Below the pieces are notes generated by a model that was given only the letters and a program-made list of their open reading frames with translations, ran no database searches and was not told the DNA's origin. A DNA stretch of 64,000 nucleotides from MFD09286-c1 sp963701015 (GTDB lineage: Bacteria; Bacteroidota; Bacteroidia; Bacteroidales; DTGW01), in the NCBI GenBank assembly GCA_963701015.1, contig OY969556.1:3658001-3722000 (forward strand), given 5' to 3'. The position numbers and the translations under genes were made by a program. Shown piece by piece: positions 9,190-18,315 of the stretch (position 1 is the stretch's first letter; each line of letters begins with the position of its first letter).

Positions 9190-10122
9190 TTAGGCCATTT
9201 TCCTAATCTTTTCTAATTCCGGGTTCTCGCCTTTTTTGAACAATTTTATTTGTGCCCTTAACATACGTGTTTTTCCCTGTAAATCTTGCTTAACCTGAAT
9301 ACTCCTGTATCCTTTTAATGTTAGCATTTCAATAATCTCTTTTTCAAAACGAGGATTTATTTCGAAATACAAAAAACCACCCCATTCAAGTTTTATTCGT
9401 GCAAAATCGGCAATTGCCCTATAAAAAATGAGAGGATCGCTGTCCTCAACAAAAATCGCCTGATGTGGCTCAAATTCCAAAACATTTTTTAGCATGTTTG
9501 CACTCTCGCTTTTACAAACGTATGGGGGATTGCTTACAATTAAATCATAACAATCTTTAAATTTATCAGATCCTTCAGCATTGTGGCCTTTTAAAATATC
9601 ATAATGAAAAAAATTAACAATACTTTCATTCATATATGAGTTTTCTTCAGCAATTTCAAGTGCTTCGTCAGATATGTCAATACCATCGGTTTGTGAATGC
9701 ACCATTAGTTTATCTAATGCAATAGCAAGGCAACCGGTTCCGGTTCCAATATCAAGAATTTTATTTTCATTAAACTTATGCGTTTTGATAATCCAGTCTG
9801 CAAGTTCTTCAGTTTCAGGCCTTGGAATTAATACTGCAGATGTAACACGCAAACGCAAACTAAGAAATTGTGTTGTTCCGAGGACATATTGAATTGGTTT
9901 AAATAGTTTCAATTCCTCAATAATTTGCTTAATTTGCATTACAATTTCATCTGAAATCTCCATTTGAGGTTTTAAATGAAAATCAATTGGCCGAATAGTA
10001 GTTATTCTGTCAAATATAATTCGCCTTATGCTTTTATATTCATCTTCGGGATACAATGAACCGATTTGTTCCTGCATGTATTGTAAAACATCGGCTAATT
10101 TTAAATTTGTATCGCTCATCAT
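9190..10122 (-). CDS. prmC: Peptide chain release factor N5-glutamine methyltransferase
   Basis: PrmC (HemK) methylates the GGQ glutamine of peptide release factors using S-adenosylmethionine. The N-terminal helical domain precedes a Rossmann-type methyltransferase domain. The SAM-binding loop is ILDIGTGTGCLAIAL, and the catalytic motif is NPPY within DLIVSNPPYV. The segment LIPRPETEELADWI is also diagnostic. At 310 aa it is slightly longer than average. The start is either of two adjacent Met codons. It is divergent from ribD with only 34 bp between the starts, so the promoters must overlap the coding regions. Confidence 0.93.
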   Translation of the reverse strand: MMSDTNLKLADVLQYMQEQIGSLYPEDEYKSIRRIIFDRITTIRPIDFHLKPQMEISDEIVMQIKQIIEELKLFKPIQYVLGTTQFLSLRLRVTSAVLIPRPETEELADWIIKTHKFNENKILDIGTGTGCLAIALDKLMVHSQTDGIDISDEALEIAEENSYMNESIVNFFHYDILKGHNAEGSDKFKDCYDLIVSNPPYVCKSESANMLKNVLEFEPHQAIFVEDSDPLIFYRAIADFARIKLEWGGFLYFEINPRFEKEIIEMLTLKGYRSIQVKQDLQGKTRMLRAQIKLFKKGENPELEKIRKMA

Positions 10123-10156
10123 TTGAATTTAAAATTTAAACGAAGATATAATAAAA

Positions 10157-11206
10157 ATGGATTCAAAAAATGAGATATATCATCAAAGATGTATTGATTT
10201 AGCAAAAAATGGCTTGGGAAGGGTTGCTCCAAACCCGCTGGTTGGCGCTGTAATTGTAGCAGACAATAAAATTATAGGTGAAGGCTATCATGCAAATTAT
10301 GGTGGCGCACATGCTGAAGTTGTTGCTGTAAATTCCGTAAAAGATAAAAACCTGCTCAAAAATTCAACTTTATATGTTAATCTTGAACCCTGTTCTCATT
10401 TTGGTAAAACGCCTCCATGCGCTGATTTAATTATTGAAAATAAAATTCCACATGTTGTAATTGGCCATGCCGATCCATATCCAAAAGTTGCAGGAAGAGG
10501 GATTGAAAGAATGAAAAATGCTGGAATTAATGTTGAAATTGGACTTTTAGAGAAAGAATGTCGTGAATTAAATAAAAGATTTTTAACTTTTCATGAAAAG
10601 TTACGACCCTACATAATCTTAAAATGGGCTGAAAGTGCCGATGGTTTTATTGATTTCTCACGCAATCCTAAAATTGAACATACGCCTGCTGCAATTACCG
10701 ATGAAACTACCAGAACATTAGTACACAAATGGAGAACTGAAGAACAAGCTATTTTAATAGGCACGAATACTGCTCTGTATGATAACCCAAAACTAAACGC
10801 CCGTGAATTTGCGGGTAAAAATCCTGTTAGAATGGTATTAGACCGTTCACTTTACTTACCAAAGGACCTTCATTTATTTGATAAAACAATAAAAACCGTT
10901 GTATTTACCGAAAAGGATGCCGTAAGCCAAAAAAATATCGAATTTGTTAAAACCAATTTTCATTATATAGTTGACCAGATTTTAAATTATTGTTATTGTA
11001 ATAGCATTCAATCAATTATAGTTGAAGGAGGTTCGCAATTGCTTAAAACCTTTATAACAATGGAAATGTGGGACGAAGCTGGAATTTTTAAATCGCAACA
11101 ATTCCTTGGATCTGGGGTAAAAGCGCCTGAATTTAATAAAATTTCAAACAAACAGGCTAGTTTAAGCAATTCTACTTTATATTATTATCAGAATAGTTAC
11201 ATATAA
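10157..11206 (+). CDS. ribD: Riboflavin biosynthesis bifunctional deaminase/reductase
   Basis: RibD converts diaminohydroxyphosphoribosylaminopyrimidine to 5-amino-6-ribitylamino-uracil phosphate in two steps. The N-terminal zinc deaminase domain has the motif HAEVVAV and the cysteine cluster PCSHFGKTPPCADLI. The C-terminal reductase domain has LKWAESADGFI, WRTEEQAILIGTNTALYDNP and IIVEGGSQLLKTF. The 349-aa length is normal. No other rib gene is adjacent. Confidence 0.94.
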   Translation: MDSKNEIYHQRCIDLAKNGLGRVAPNPLVGAVIVADNKIIGEGYHANYGGAHAEVVAVNSVKDKNLLKNSTLYVNLEPCSHFGKTPPCADLIIENKIPHVVIGHADPYPKVAGRGIERMKNAGINVEIGLLEKECRELNKRFLTFHEKLRPYIILKWAESADGFIDFSRNPKIEHTPAAITDETTRTLVHKWRTEEQAILIGTNTALYDNPKLNAREFAGKNPVRMVLDRSLYLPKDLHLFDKTIKTVVFTEKDAVSQKNIEFVKTNFHYIVDQILNYCYCNSIQSIIVEGGSQLLKTFITMEMWDEAGIFKSQQFLGSGVKAPEFNKISNKQASLSNSTLYYYQNSYI

Positions 11207-11313
11207 AAGTCAATAATAATTAACAATTTTTTCGATTTTTATTTATAAAAGTTAAATTTTGTAATTCCTGTTTAAAACTTCTGGTGATTGGTTAATATCC
11301 TAAAAGTAATTTA

Positions 11314-11345
11314 TTGGCATCCCTAATATTAGGTATATATTTTTG
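11314..11345 (+). promoter_or_regulatory. Promoter with internal palindrome, upstream of the His-rich protein
   Basis: A -33 TTGG (TTG at 11314-11316) is followed at about 21 bp by TATTTTTG (11338-11345), a close match to the Bacteroidetes promoter consensus. The spacer holds a perfect 12-bp palindrome, CCTAATATTAGG, at 11322-11333. Its place between -33 and -7 makes it a candidate repressor operator. The predicted transcript would start about 70 nt before the ATG at 11424. Confidence 0.6.
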
Positions 11346-11423
11346 CTTGTGAATTAAAACTTTTACTAGTTAAGTTAAGCAGATCATCAATTCGTCAGTT
11401 CAAATTTAAAAATTATTGAAACA

Positions 11424-11666
11424 ATGGAAGAAATAAACGAACATCATGATAAAATCCAAAAACATCACGATGAACTTCAAAAACACCACGATTTAATTGA
11501 AAGACACCATAAATTACTTGAGCAGCACCACAAACAGTATGGTTATAAAAATAGTACAATTAAAGAAAGCCATGATAATTTAAAAGATAATCATGAAGAT
11601 TTAAAAGAAGATCATAAGAATCTGAAAGATCATCATGAAGAAATTAAAAAGAAAAATGAAAATTAA
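11424..11666 (+). CDS. Small His-rich heptad-repeat (coiled-coil) protein, unrecognised family
   Basis: The 80-aa protein is almost entirely heptads. Five begin with a His pair (HHDKIQK, HHDELQK, HHDLIER, HHKLLEQ, HHKQYGY). A second set follows with single or double His (SHDNLKD, NHEDLKE, DHKNLKD, HHEEIKK). It has no signal peptide, no Cys and no membrane segment, so it is probably cytoplasmic. The periodic His pairs suggest metal binding along a helical stalk; this is inference. A good promoter lies upstream and the codons look normal, so the gene is likely real. I do not recognise a homologous family. Confidence 0.75.
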   Translation: MEEINEHHDKIQKHHDELQKHHDLIERHHKLLEQHHKQYGYKNSTIKESHDNLKDNHEDLKEDHKNLKDHHEEIKKKNEN

Positions 11667-11670
11667 TAAG

Positions 11671-11877
11671 ACAATATGCCAATGTGCTAATTTGTCAATG
11701 ATTCAATATGTCTTTAGCTAATGTGCCAATTAGTCTATTATTCAATAATTCAATTTCATAGGTTAGCAGAAATATTTAATAGTTTCCTTTTGGGGGATAT
11801 TCATTCAATGTACATTTATAAATATTCTTTTACATTATTTAATAGACACATTTGCACATTGAATCATTAGCGAATTA
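11671..11877. repeat. Intergenic inverted pair of TAATGTGCCAAT-type repeats
   Basis: The left part (11671-11734) has several variants of AATGTGCCAAT and AATGATTCAATATG. The right part (11841-11877) has the opposite-strand versions (TTTGCACATTGAATCATTAG). The same words recur at 48692-48793 and 62818-62905. The right arm overlaps the end of purN. Confidence 0.6.
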
Positions 11878-12438
11878 AATAATAATATTTTCAATAACCT
11901 TTGGATAGTGTTCATATTCAAGTTGATGAATTTTGTTTGCCAGGGTTTCAGCAGTATCATTATTTTCAACTTTGCATTTTGCCTGAAGAATAACCTTACC
12001 TTTATCATATTCTTCATTTACATAATGAATAGTAATTCCTGATTCCTTTTCCTTATTTTCAATTACAGCCTGATGAACATTCATTCCATACATTCCTTTT
12101 CCACCAAACTTCGGTAACAAAGCTGGATGAATATTTAATATTTTATTGTCGTATTTTTTAAGTAAATAATTTGGTACAAGCCACATAAATCCTGCCAAAA
12201 CAATGTAATCAATATGTTCTTCCTCCAAAACATTTGCAATTTCATTTGAATTGTAAAATTGTTCGCGGTTAAAATTTATACCTTTAATATTATATTGTTT
12301 TGCCCTTTCTAAAACAAAAGCATTTTTATTATTACTTAATATTAATTTAACAGGATAAATATTTTTAGCATTAAAATACTCAATAATGGCTTTTGCATTT
12401 GTACCTGAACCAGAAGCAAAAATTGCTATATTATTCAT
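11875..12438 (-). CDS. purN: Phosphoribosylglycinamide formyltransferase
   Basis: PurN transfers a formyl group from 10-formyl-tetrahydrofolate to GAR in purine synthesis. The start NNIAIFASGSGTNAKAII is the phosphate-binding loop. The catalytic Asn and His are in LNIHPALLPKFGGKGMYG, and the conserved Asp is in NEEYDKGKVI. ATG 12438 gives a 187-aa protein; a longer in-frame ORF from 12501 adds unrelated residues. A TACGTTTG -7-like element lies on the minus strand at 12481-12488. Confidence 0.94.
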   Translation of the reverse strand: MNNIAIFASGSGTNAKAIIEYFNAKNIYPVKLILSNNKNAFVLERAKQYNIKGINFNREQFYNSNEIANVLEEEHIDYIVLAGFMWLVPNYLLKKYDNKILNIHPALLPKFGGKGMYGMNVHQAVIENKEKESGITIHYVNEEYDKGKVILQAKCKVENNDTAETLANKIHQLEYEHYPKVIENIII

Positions 12439-12560
12439 AATTAAATATATAAGCGTATTGATGGTTAAACAAAAAAATTGCAAACGTAAATAAAATAACA
12501 ATACGAATACCTCTAAAAATAAAAAAAAGATTACACTATCAACAATTTTATTAAAATTGT

Positions 12561-12591
12561 TTGATTAATTTTTTAGAAATACTTTTCTTTG
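12561..12591 (+). promoter_or_regulatory. Candidate acpP promoter
   Basis: A TTG at 12561-12563 lies 20 bp before TTTCTTTG (12584-12591), close to the Bacteroidetes TTG / TAnnTTTG arrangement. It lies about 50 nt before the acpP ATG and would drive acpP-fabF-rnc. Confidence 0.45.
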
Positions 12592-12640
12592 CACGGTTAA
12601 ATTTGAATCAAAATTTATTAATTAATTAAATTTTAAAGTT

Positions 12641-12877
12641 ATGTCGGATATTGCCGCAAGAGTAAAAGCTATCATCGTAGACAAATTAGGTGTTGACGAA
12701 AATGAAGTTACACCTGAAGCAAGCTTCACAAATGATTTGGGAGCTGACTCTCTTGACACTGTTGAGCTGATAATGGAATTCGAAAAAGAATTCAACATTG
12801 CCATACCAGATGACCAGGCTGAAAATATTGGTACTGTAGGAGAAGCAATTAAGTTTATCGAAGCTAACGTAAAATAA
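12641..12877 (+). CDS. acpP: Acyl carrier protein
   Basis: The 78-aa acidic protein carries growing acyl chains on 4'-phosphopantetheine in fatty acid synthesis. The attachment site is Ser37 in the motif LGADSLDTVEL. Helix 1 (RVKAIIVDKLGV) and the C-terminal helix (VGEAIKFIE) are typical. It is the first gene of the conserved acpP-fabF-rnc cluster, 19 bp before fabF. Confidence 0.97.
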   Translation: MSDIAARVKAIIVDKLGVDENEVTPEASFTNDLGADSLDTVELIMEFEKEFNIAIPDDQAENIGTVGEAIKFIEANVK

Positions 12878-12896
12878 TCAGTAACGTTTTCATTTC

Positions 12897-14144
12897 ATGG
12901 AATTAAAAAGGGTTGTAGTTACTGGGCTAGGTGCAATAACACCAATTGGTAAAACGGTTGAAGAATATTGGCAAAGTCTTTCAAATGGTCAGGGCGGGGC
13001 AGGTTTAATAACCCGTTTTGATGCCACTAAATTTAAAACCAGGTTTGCCTGCGAAGTAAAGAATTACGATCCGGGAACATATTTTGACAGGAAGGAAGCA
13101 AAAAAGCTTGATCCGTATGCACAATTTGCTTTGATAGCAGCAGACGAGGCCATGAAAGACAGTGGCCTCGACTTATCTAAAATTAATTGCGACAAAGCAG
13201 GTGTTATTATTGCATCAGGAATTGGGGGTATTGACACTTTTATGCAGGAAGTTAAAGCTTATGTATTGGGTGATGGTACTCCAAAAATTAGCCCTTTCTT
13301 CGTTCCAAAAATGATTTGTGATATTGCTGCAGGTCATATTTCCATGAAATATGGGTTCAGAGGCCCAAATTATGCAACAGTTTCAGCCTGTGCTTCCTCA
13401 ACCCATGCATTAGTTGATGCTTTAACTTACATTCGATTAGGAAAAGCAAATTTATTTGTAGTTGGTGGCTCCGAAGCTGCCATAAATGAAGCTGCTATGG
13501 GAGGTTTTAATTCCATGCAAGCTTTATCTACAAATAATGAAAATTATGCAACTGCCTCACGTCCTTTTGACTTGACCCGTGATGGTTTTGTAATGGGTGA
13601 AGGTTCGGGAATTCTTATTTTTGAAGAACTTGAACATGCATTACAACGTGGTGCTAAAATTTATGCTGAAGTTGCCGGTGGCGGAATGTCAGCAGATGCT
13701 TATCATCTTACAGCGCCGCATCCTGAAGGGCTTGGTGCAATTTTAGTTATGAAAAACACTTTAGAAGATGCCAATCTGAAAGCTGAAGAGGTTGATTATG
13801 TAAATGTTCATGGAACTGCAACACCACTCGGTGATATTGCCGAAACTAAGGCAATTAAGGTCGTTTTTGGTGAGCATGCTTACAACCTAAATATTAGTTC
13901 GACTAAGTCTATGACTGGTCATTTGCTTGGTGCTACAGGCGCTATTGAATCTATAGCATCAGTGTTGGCTATTAAAAATGGAATTATTCCTCCAACAATT
14001 AACCATACTACAATTGATCCTGCAATTGACCCACGGTTAAATTTAACTTTAAACAAAGCCCAAAAACGGGACATTAAAGTAGCCTTAAGCAATACATTTG
14101 GTTTTGGTGGTCACAATTCATCAATTATTTTCAAAAAATATTGA
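12897..14144 (+). CDS. fabF: 3-oxoacyl-[acyl-carrier-protein] synthase II
   Basis: FabF condenses malonyl-ACP with acyl-ACP during chain elongation. The thiolase-fold catalytic triad is visible: Cys at about residue 165 in TVSACASSTHAL, His in VNVHGTATPLGD and His in STKSMTGHLLGATG. The C-terminal glycine-rich loop is NTFGFGGHNSSI. The 415-aa length is standard. Its stop codon overlaps the TTG start of rnc (TTGA), implying translational coupling. Confidence 0.97.
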   Translation: MELKRVVVTGLGAITPIGKTVEEYWQSLSNGQGGAGLITRFDATKFKTRFACEVKNYDPGTYFDRKEAKKLDPYAQFALIAADEAMKDSGLDLSKINCDKAGVIIASGIGGIDTFMQEVKAYVLGDGTPKISPFFVPKMICDIAAGHISMKYGFRGPNYATVSACASSTHALVDALTYIRLGKANLFVVGGSEAAINEAAMGGFNSMQALSTNNENYATASRPFDLTRDGFVMGEGSGILIFEELEHALQRGAKIYAEVAGGGMSADAYHLTAPHPEGLGAILVMKNTLEDANLKAEEVDYVNVHGTATPLGDIAETKAIKVVFGEHAYNLNISSTKSMTGHLLGATGAIESIASVLAIKNGIIPPTINHTTIDPAIDPRLNLTLNKAQKRDIKVALSNTFGFGGHNSSIIFKKY

Positions 14145-14866
14145 TAGGTTTTGGATTCATAAGGTTTCTGTTTACATCAAATAAAAAGTACAACAAAAAA
14201 CTTATTGAACTTTTAGGATTTTTTCCTAGGAACAGGAAAATATATGATTTGGCATTTGTACACCGATCTGCTTCTGTAATTTTACCCGATGGTTCCATTG
14301 TAAATAATGAAAGGCTTGAATTCTTAGGTGATGCAGTACTTGACGCAGTAATTGCCGATTATCTTTTCTCAAAATACCCCAACAACGACGAAGGGTTTCT
14401 GTCTAAAATGCGTTCGAAAATTGTTAAACGCAAACATCTTAATACTTTAGCCGATAAAATTGGTATTGAACAATTTATTGTTTCAAATTCCATTAACCAA
14501 AATGGTGGAAAATATATTTACGGGAATGCACTTGAAGCATTAATAGGCGCCATATATATTGATAAAGGTTATGATATTTCCCGTAAATTCATAATTAATA
14601 AAATGCTCGAATCAAATATAAATTTAAGTGAATTAGAACATAAAGAGACTGATTTCAAAAGCCGGATGATTGAATGGTCGCAAAAAAGCCGTACCGAAAT
14701 TAGTTTTGAGAATCAGGAAGAATACCCAATAAACGAACATACACCAATTTTTATTTCACGAATTATTGTAGCCGATAAAATTTTAGGGCAAGGGAAAGGA
14801 TTTTCAAAAAAAGAAGCTGAACAAAATGCTGCTGAACAAGCATTTAAATCTATTCTGCCTTCTTGA
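14141..14866 (+). CDS. rnc: Ribonuclease III
   Basis: RNase III cleaves double-stranded RNA in rRNA and mRNA processing. The catalytic signature is NERLEFLGDAVLDAVIADY, with the second acidic pair in NALEALIGAIYID. The C-terminal dsRNA-binding domain runs from DFKSRMIEWSQK to GQGKGFSKKEAEQNAAEQAF. The TTG start at 14141 overlaps the fabF stop. No ATG occurs before the catalytic domain, and the predicted N-terminus fits Bacteroidetes homologues. This enzyme is relevant to the inverted-repeat cassettes elsewhere in the window, whose transcripts would form long stems. Confidence 0.94.
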   Translation: MIGFGFIRFLFTSNKKYNKKLIELLGFFPRNRKIYDLAFVHRSASVILPDGSIVNNERLEFLGDAVLDAVIADYLFSKYPNNDEGFLSKMRSKIVKRKHLNTLADKIGIEQFIVSNSINQNGGKYIYGNALEALIGAIYIDKGYDISRKFIINKMLESNINLSELEHKETDFKSRMIEWSQKSRTEISFENQEEYPINEHTPIFISRIIVADKILGQGKGFSKKEAEQNAAEQAFKSILPS

Positions 14867-15033
14867 ATAAAATACCTTTAACTTCATAGAATATTCAAAA
14901 AAGAAAGTAATTTTACATTTCTTGAAAAAATATTTTTTATATACATAACTATCTTGTAATTAATTTATTACAAACTGTGTTATTGTATTAAGTACGGTTA
15001 GATGAGAATTTTGAAATATAATTTAAAATATCT

Positions 15034-17077
15034 ATGGAAAATAAAATTGTAAACAAAGCGGCAGATAATATTAGAATATTAGCTGCATCAATGGTAGAAA
15101 AGGCAAAATCAGGGCATCCGGGCGGAGCAATGGGTGGTGCTGATTTTATAAATATTTTATATACTGAATTTTTACGTTATGATCCATCAGATATGGCTTG
15201 GCATATGCGTGACAGGTTTTTTCTCGATCCAGGACATATGTCACCAATGCTATATGCGCAACTTACCTTAACCGGAAACTATAATTTAGAAGAACTTAAA
15301 AATTTTCGTCAATGGGGTAGCCCAACACCAGGGCATCCCGAAGTTGATATAAAAAGAGGCATTGAGAATACTTCATGGACCATTAGGTCAAGGACATACA
15401 ATGGCTGTAGGAGCTGCTATTGCCGAAAGATTTCTAACAACAAGGTTTGGTGAATGGATGGCCCACAAAACCTATACTTATATATCAGATGGCGGGGTTC
15501 AGGAAGAAATTTCACAAGCTGCCGGACGTATCGCAGGTTTTCTTGGCCTAAGCAATTTAATTATGTTCTACGATTCTAACGACATTCAGCTTTCAACCGA
15601 AACAAATGTTGTTACAAGCGAAGATACTGCCAAAAAATATGAAGCTTGGGGTTGGCGCGTAACTACTATTGATGGAAATAATGCCGATCAAATTCGTTCA
15701 GCACTTAAAAATGCCAATGAAGAAAAAGAAAAGCCTACTCTTATTATCGGTAAAACAATAATGGGCAAAGGCGCGGTTAAAGATGACGGATCGAATTATG
15801 AACGGAAATGTGCAACACATGGAATGCCTTTGAGTGAATCTGGTGCATCTTTTGCTAAATCAATAATTAATTTAGGAGGGAATCCTGAAGATCCTTTTGT
15901 AATTTTTCCGGAAGTTGCTGAGCTTTATAAATTAGCCAAAGAAAAGAAAACTAAAATTGCTGCAGAACTAAAAGCTAAACAACAGGAATGGGCTAAAGCA
16001 AATCCTGAATTAGCAAAAAAATTAGATCAATTTTATTCAGGTAAATTCCCTACCTTAAAATTTGAAGAAATTATTCAAAAAGAAGGCATTGCAACACGTG
16101 CAGCTTCATCAACCGTTCTTGAGTTTTTGGCAAAGAATGTTGAAAATTTAATTATTTCATCAGCCGATTTGGCAAACAGTGATAAGACCGATGGCTATTT
16201 AAAACACAAAAAAGCTTTTGCTAAAGGCGATTTTTCAGGAGCATTTTTGCAGGCTGGAGTAAGTGAATTAACTATGGCTGTAATATGTAATGGAATTGCA
16301 CTACATGGTGGCTTATGGGTTGCTTGTGGAACGTTTTTTGTATTTTCGGATTATATGAAACCTGCAGTTCGATTGGCTGCATTGATGCAATTACCCGTAA
16401 AATACATTTGGACTCATGATGCATTTCGTGTAGGAGAAGATGGGCCAACCCATCAACCGGTTGAACAGGAAGCTCAACTTCGTTTAATGGAACACTTGAA
16501 AAACCATCATGGTAAAAATAGTGTACTTGTATTGCGGCCTGCAGATGCAGCTGAAGCCACTGTTGCCTGGAAACTGGCACTTGAAAATAATCAAACCCCC
16601 ACCGCTTTAATACTTTCTCGTCAAAACATAAAAGACTTACCTGTAAAAGCAGATTCTACAAGATATGCCGATGCATTACAAGCAACTAAAGGAGCATACA
16701 TAGTTGTAGATTCTGTTGGAACACCTGATGTAGTTTTAGTAGCAAGTGGATCGGAAGTTTCAACATTAATTTCTGGCGCAGAAAAACTTATAGCCGAAAA
16801 AGGATTAAAAATTCGTGTAGTATCAGTAATTTCTGAAGGACTATTCCGAAACCAACCAGTTGAATACCAAAAATCTGTAATTCCTGATAATTTGCCTATT
16901 TTTGGTTTAACTGCAGGTCTACCAGTTACATTGCTTGGTTTGGTTGGATGCAAAGGTAAAATTTGGGGACTCGATCATTTTGGATATTCAGCTCCGGCAA
17001 AAGTTTTAGATGAAAAATTTGGTTTTACCGGTGAAAACGTATTTAAACAAGTTTCTGAATATTTAGGGCTAAAATAA
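15034..17077 (+). CDS. tkt: Transketolase, interrupted by a one-base frameshift
   Basis: Transketolase moves two-carbon units in the pentose phosphate pathway using thiamine diphosphate. The first frame (15034 to about 15375) carries AKSGHPGGAMGGAD and PGHMSPMLYA. The second continues from GPLGQGHTMAVGAAIAERF with the ThDP/Mg motif YISDGGVQEE, then HDAFRVGEDGPTHQPVEQ near the C-terminal half. The protein would be about 680 aa once joined. The break lies at about 15374-15376, where the sequence needs one base fewer to read TS-GPLGQGH. Both sides are fully conserved, so a sequencing error or a very recent mutation is more likely than decay. Confidence 0.9.
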
Positions 17078-17098
17078 TTTTAAGACAAATAATAGCAA

Positions 17099-17132
17099 AT
17101 AAAGCCAGGAATTGATTATGTTTCTGGCTTTA
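17099..17132. terminator. Bidirectional terminator between tkt and a glycosyltransferase
   Basis: The arms ATAAAGCCAG and CTGGCTTTAT enclose a short loop and sit between convergent genes, with T-rich sequence following on + and A-rich sequence on the other side. Confidence 0.75.
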
Positions 17133-17137
17133 TCTTT

Positions 17138-18256
17138 TTATAAGGTTTTTACAAAATCTAAAATTGAAGTTGCAAAATTTCCCCATGAAAGCTCTTCTTT
17201 CAGATTTATTATATTTTCTTTAAAGGAATCTTCTAAACTGCTTGAAAAATATTGATTTATTTTCGAAGCAATTTCATTTGCATTGCAATGATTAACAATT
17301 AAACCTGTTTTCATATCTTCGATACTTTCTTTCAAACCTCCAACATCCGTAGCTATTAAAGGCACATTAAAATGATATGCTATTGACGTTATGCCACTTT
17401 GTGTAGCTGATTTATAGGGCAAAACACAAACATCGGCAGCTGAGAAGAAATAAGGCACACGGTTATCGGCTATATAATCGTTAAAAACATAAATATTGGC
17501 TTTGTTCCTGGTGTTTAAAATTTGTAAAAAATATTTGTCAAAACTTCCATAGGTTTCACCTGCAATTACTAATTGATATGAATCATCCAATTTGTTAAAA
17601 GCATCAATTAAAATATCCAATCCTTTATAATCGCGAATAAACCCAAAAAATAATAATGCTTTCTTATTAGTCGGTAAATTCAATATCTTTCGTGCTTCCG
17701 CTTTTTCAAACCTTTTTCCAAAATGATTATACAATGGATGTTCTCTTTTAATATAGCGTGCTTTTGGTTTAAGTGAAAGCAGGTCGTTTTGAACAACTTC
17801 GCTCATAGCAACAAATCCATTGTTTTGTCTTAAAAAAAACTTGGTAAATGAGCTATCGAAAAATCGTTTTTCATGCGGAATAACATTATCTAAAATGGTA
17901 ATAATTTTCGTTTTTTTGGGAATCAACATCGCAACTGTTCCTAAGGATGGGCCAAAGTAGGACATCCAAAATTTCATAATTAAAATATCCGGATCAAATT
18001 TTTGAATTGATTTAGCTGTTTTATACCATGAAAATGGATTTAATGTATCAAGAATTTCTAATGCGGGAACTGCATCTGCAGTTTCATCATCGGTTACCAT
18101 TTGGGTTTTCCCCGGAAATAAAAATTCAGGATATTGTCGTGTAAAGGTAAATGCTTTTATTTCATGTTCTTTTTCAAATTCCCTGAAAAGAGAAGCATTA
18201 AATTGTGCAATTCCTCCGCGATAGGGATAAAAAGTTGAAAGGTAAGCAATACGCAT
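17138..18256 (-). CDS. Glycosyltransferase family 4 protein
   Basis: The 372-aa protein has a two-Rossmann GT-B fold. The N-terminus is MRIAYLSTFYPYRGGIAQF, with the GGI loop typical of GT4. The C-terminal domain has LLFFGFIRDYKGLDILIDAF and the donor-binding region VCVLPYKSATQSGITSIAYH followed by PLIATDVGGLKESIED. The sugar and acceptor cannot be told from sequence. ATG 18256 is preferred over the longer ORF start at 18283, which lies in repeat sequence. It is downstream of a GT9 gene on the same strand, so the two probably build one envelope glycan. Confidence 0.9.
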   Translation of the reverse strand: MRIAYLSTFYPYRGGIAQFNASLFREFEKEHEIKAFTFTRQYPEFLFPGKTQMVTDDETADAVPALEILDTLNPFSWYKTAKSIQKFDPDILIMKFWMSYFGPSLGTVAMLIPKKTKIITILDNVIPHEKRFFDSSFTKFFLRQNNGFVAMSEVVQNDLLSLKPKARYIKREHPLYNHFGKRFEKAEARKILNLPTNKKALLFFGFIRDYKGLDILIDAFNKLDDSYQLVIAGETYGSFDKYFLQILNTRNKANIYVFNDYIADNRVPYFFSAADVCVLPYKSATQSGITSIAYHFNVPLIATDVGGLKESIEDMKTGLIVNHCNANEIASKINQYFSSSLEDSFKENIINLKEELSWGNFATSILDFVKTL

Positions 18257-18261
18257 AAATT

Positions 18262-18305
18262 TAATTTTAGAGTCAAGAATCAAGAGTCAGGTACAATGAA
18301 CAAAT
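18262..18305 (+). repeat. Seven-nucleotide-period repeat between two glycosyltransferase genes
   Basis: Successive 7-nt words AGAGTCA, AGAATCA, AGAGTCA, GGTACAA and TGAACAA lie in the 59-bp gap between the GT4 and GT9 genes. The period and word family match the arms of the S23 cassette at 4199 and 4599, but no ORF is enclosed here. Confidence 0.6.
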
Positions 18306-18315
18306 TATTGTATTC

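Noticed and set aside
15362..17077. Standalone C-terminal transketolase subunit
   Set aside because: Split transketolases exist, but the two frames overlap within the conserved GPLGQG motif and join perfectly after removing one base. They do not show the normal subunit boundary.
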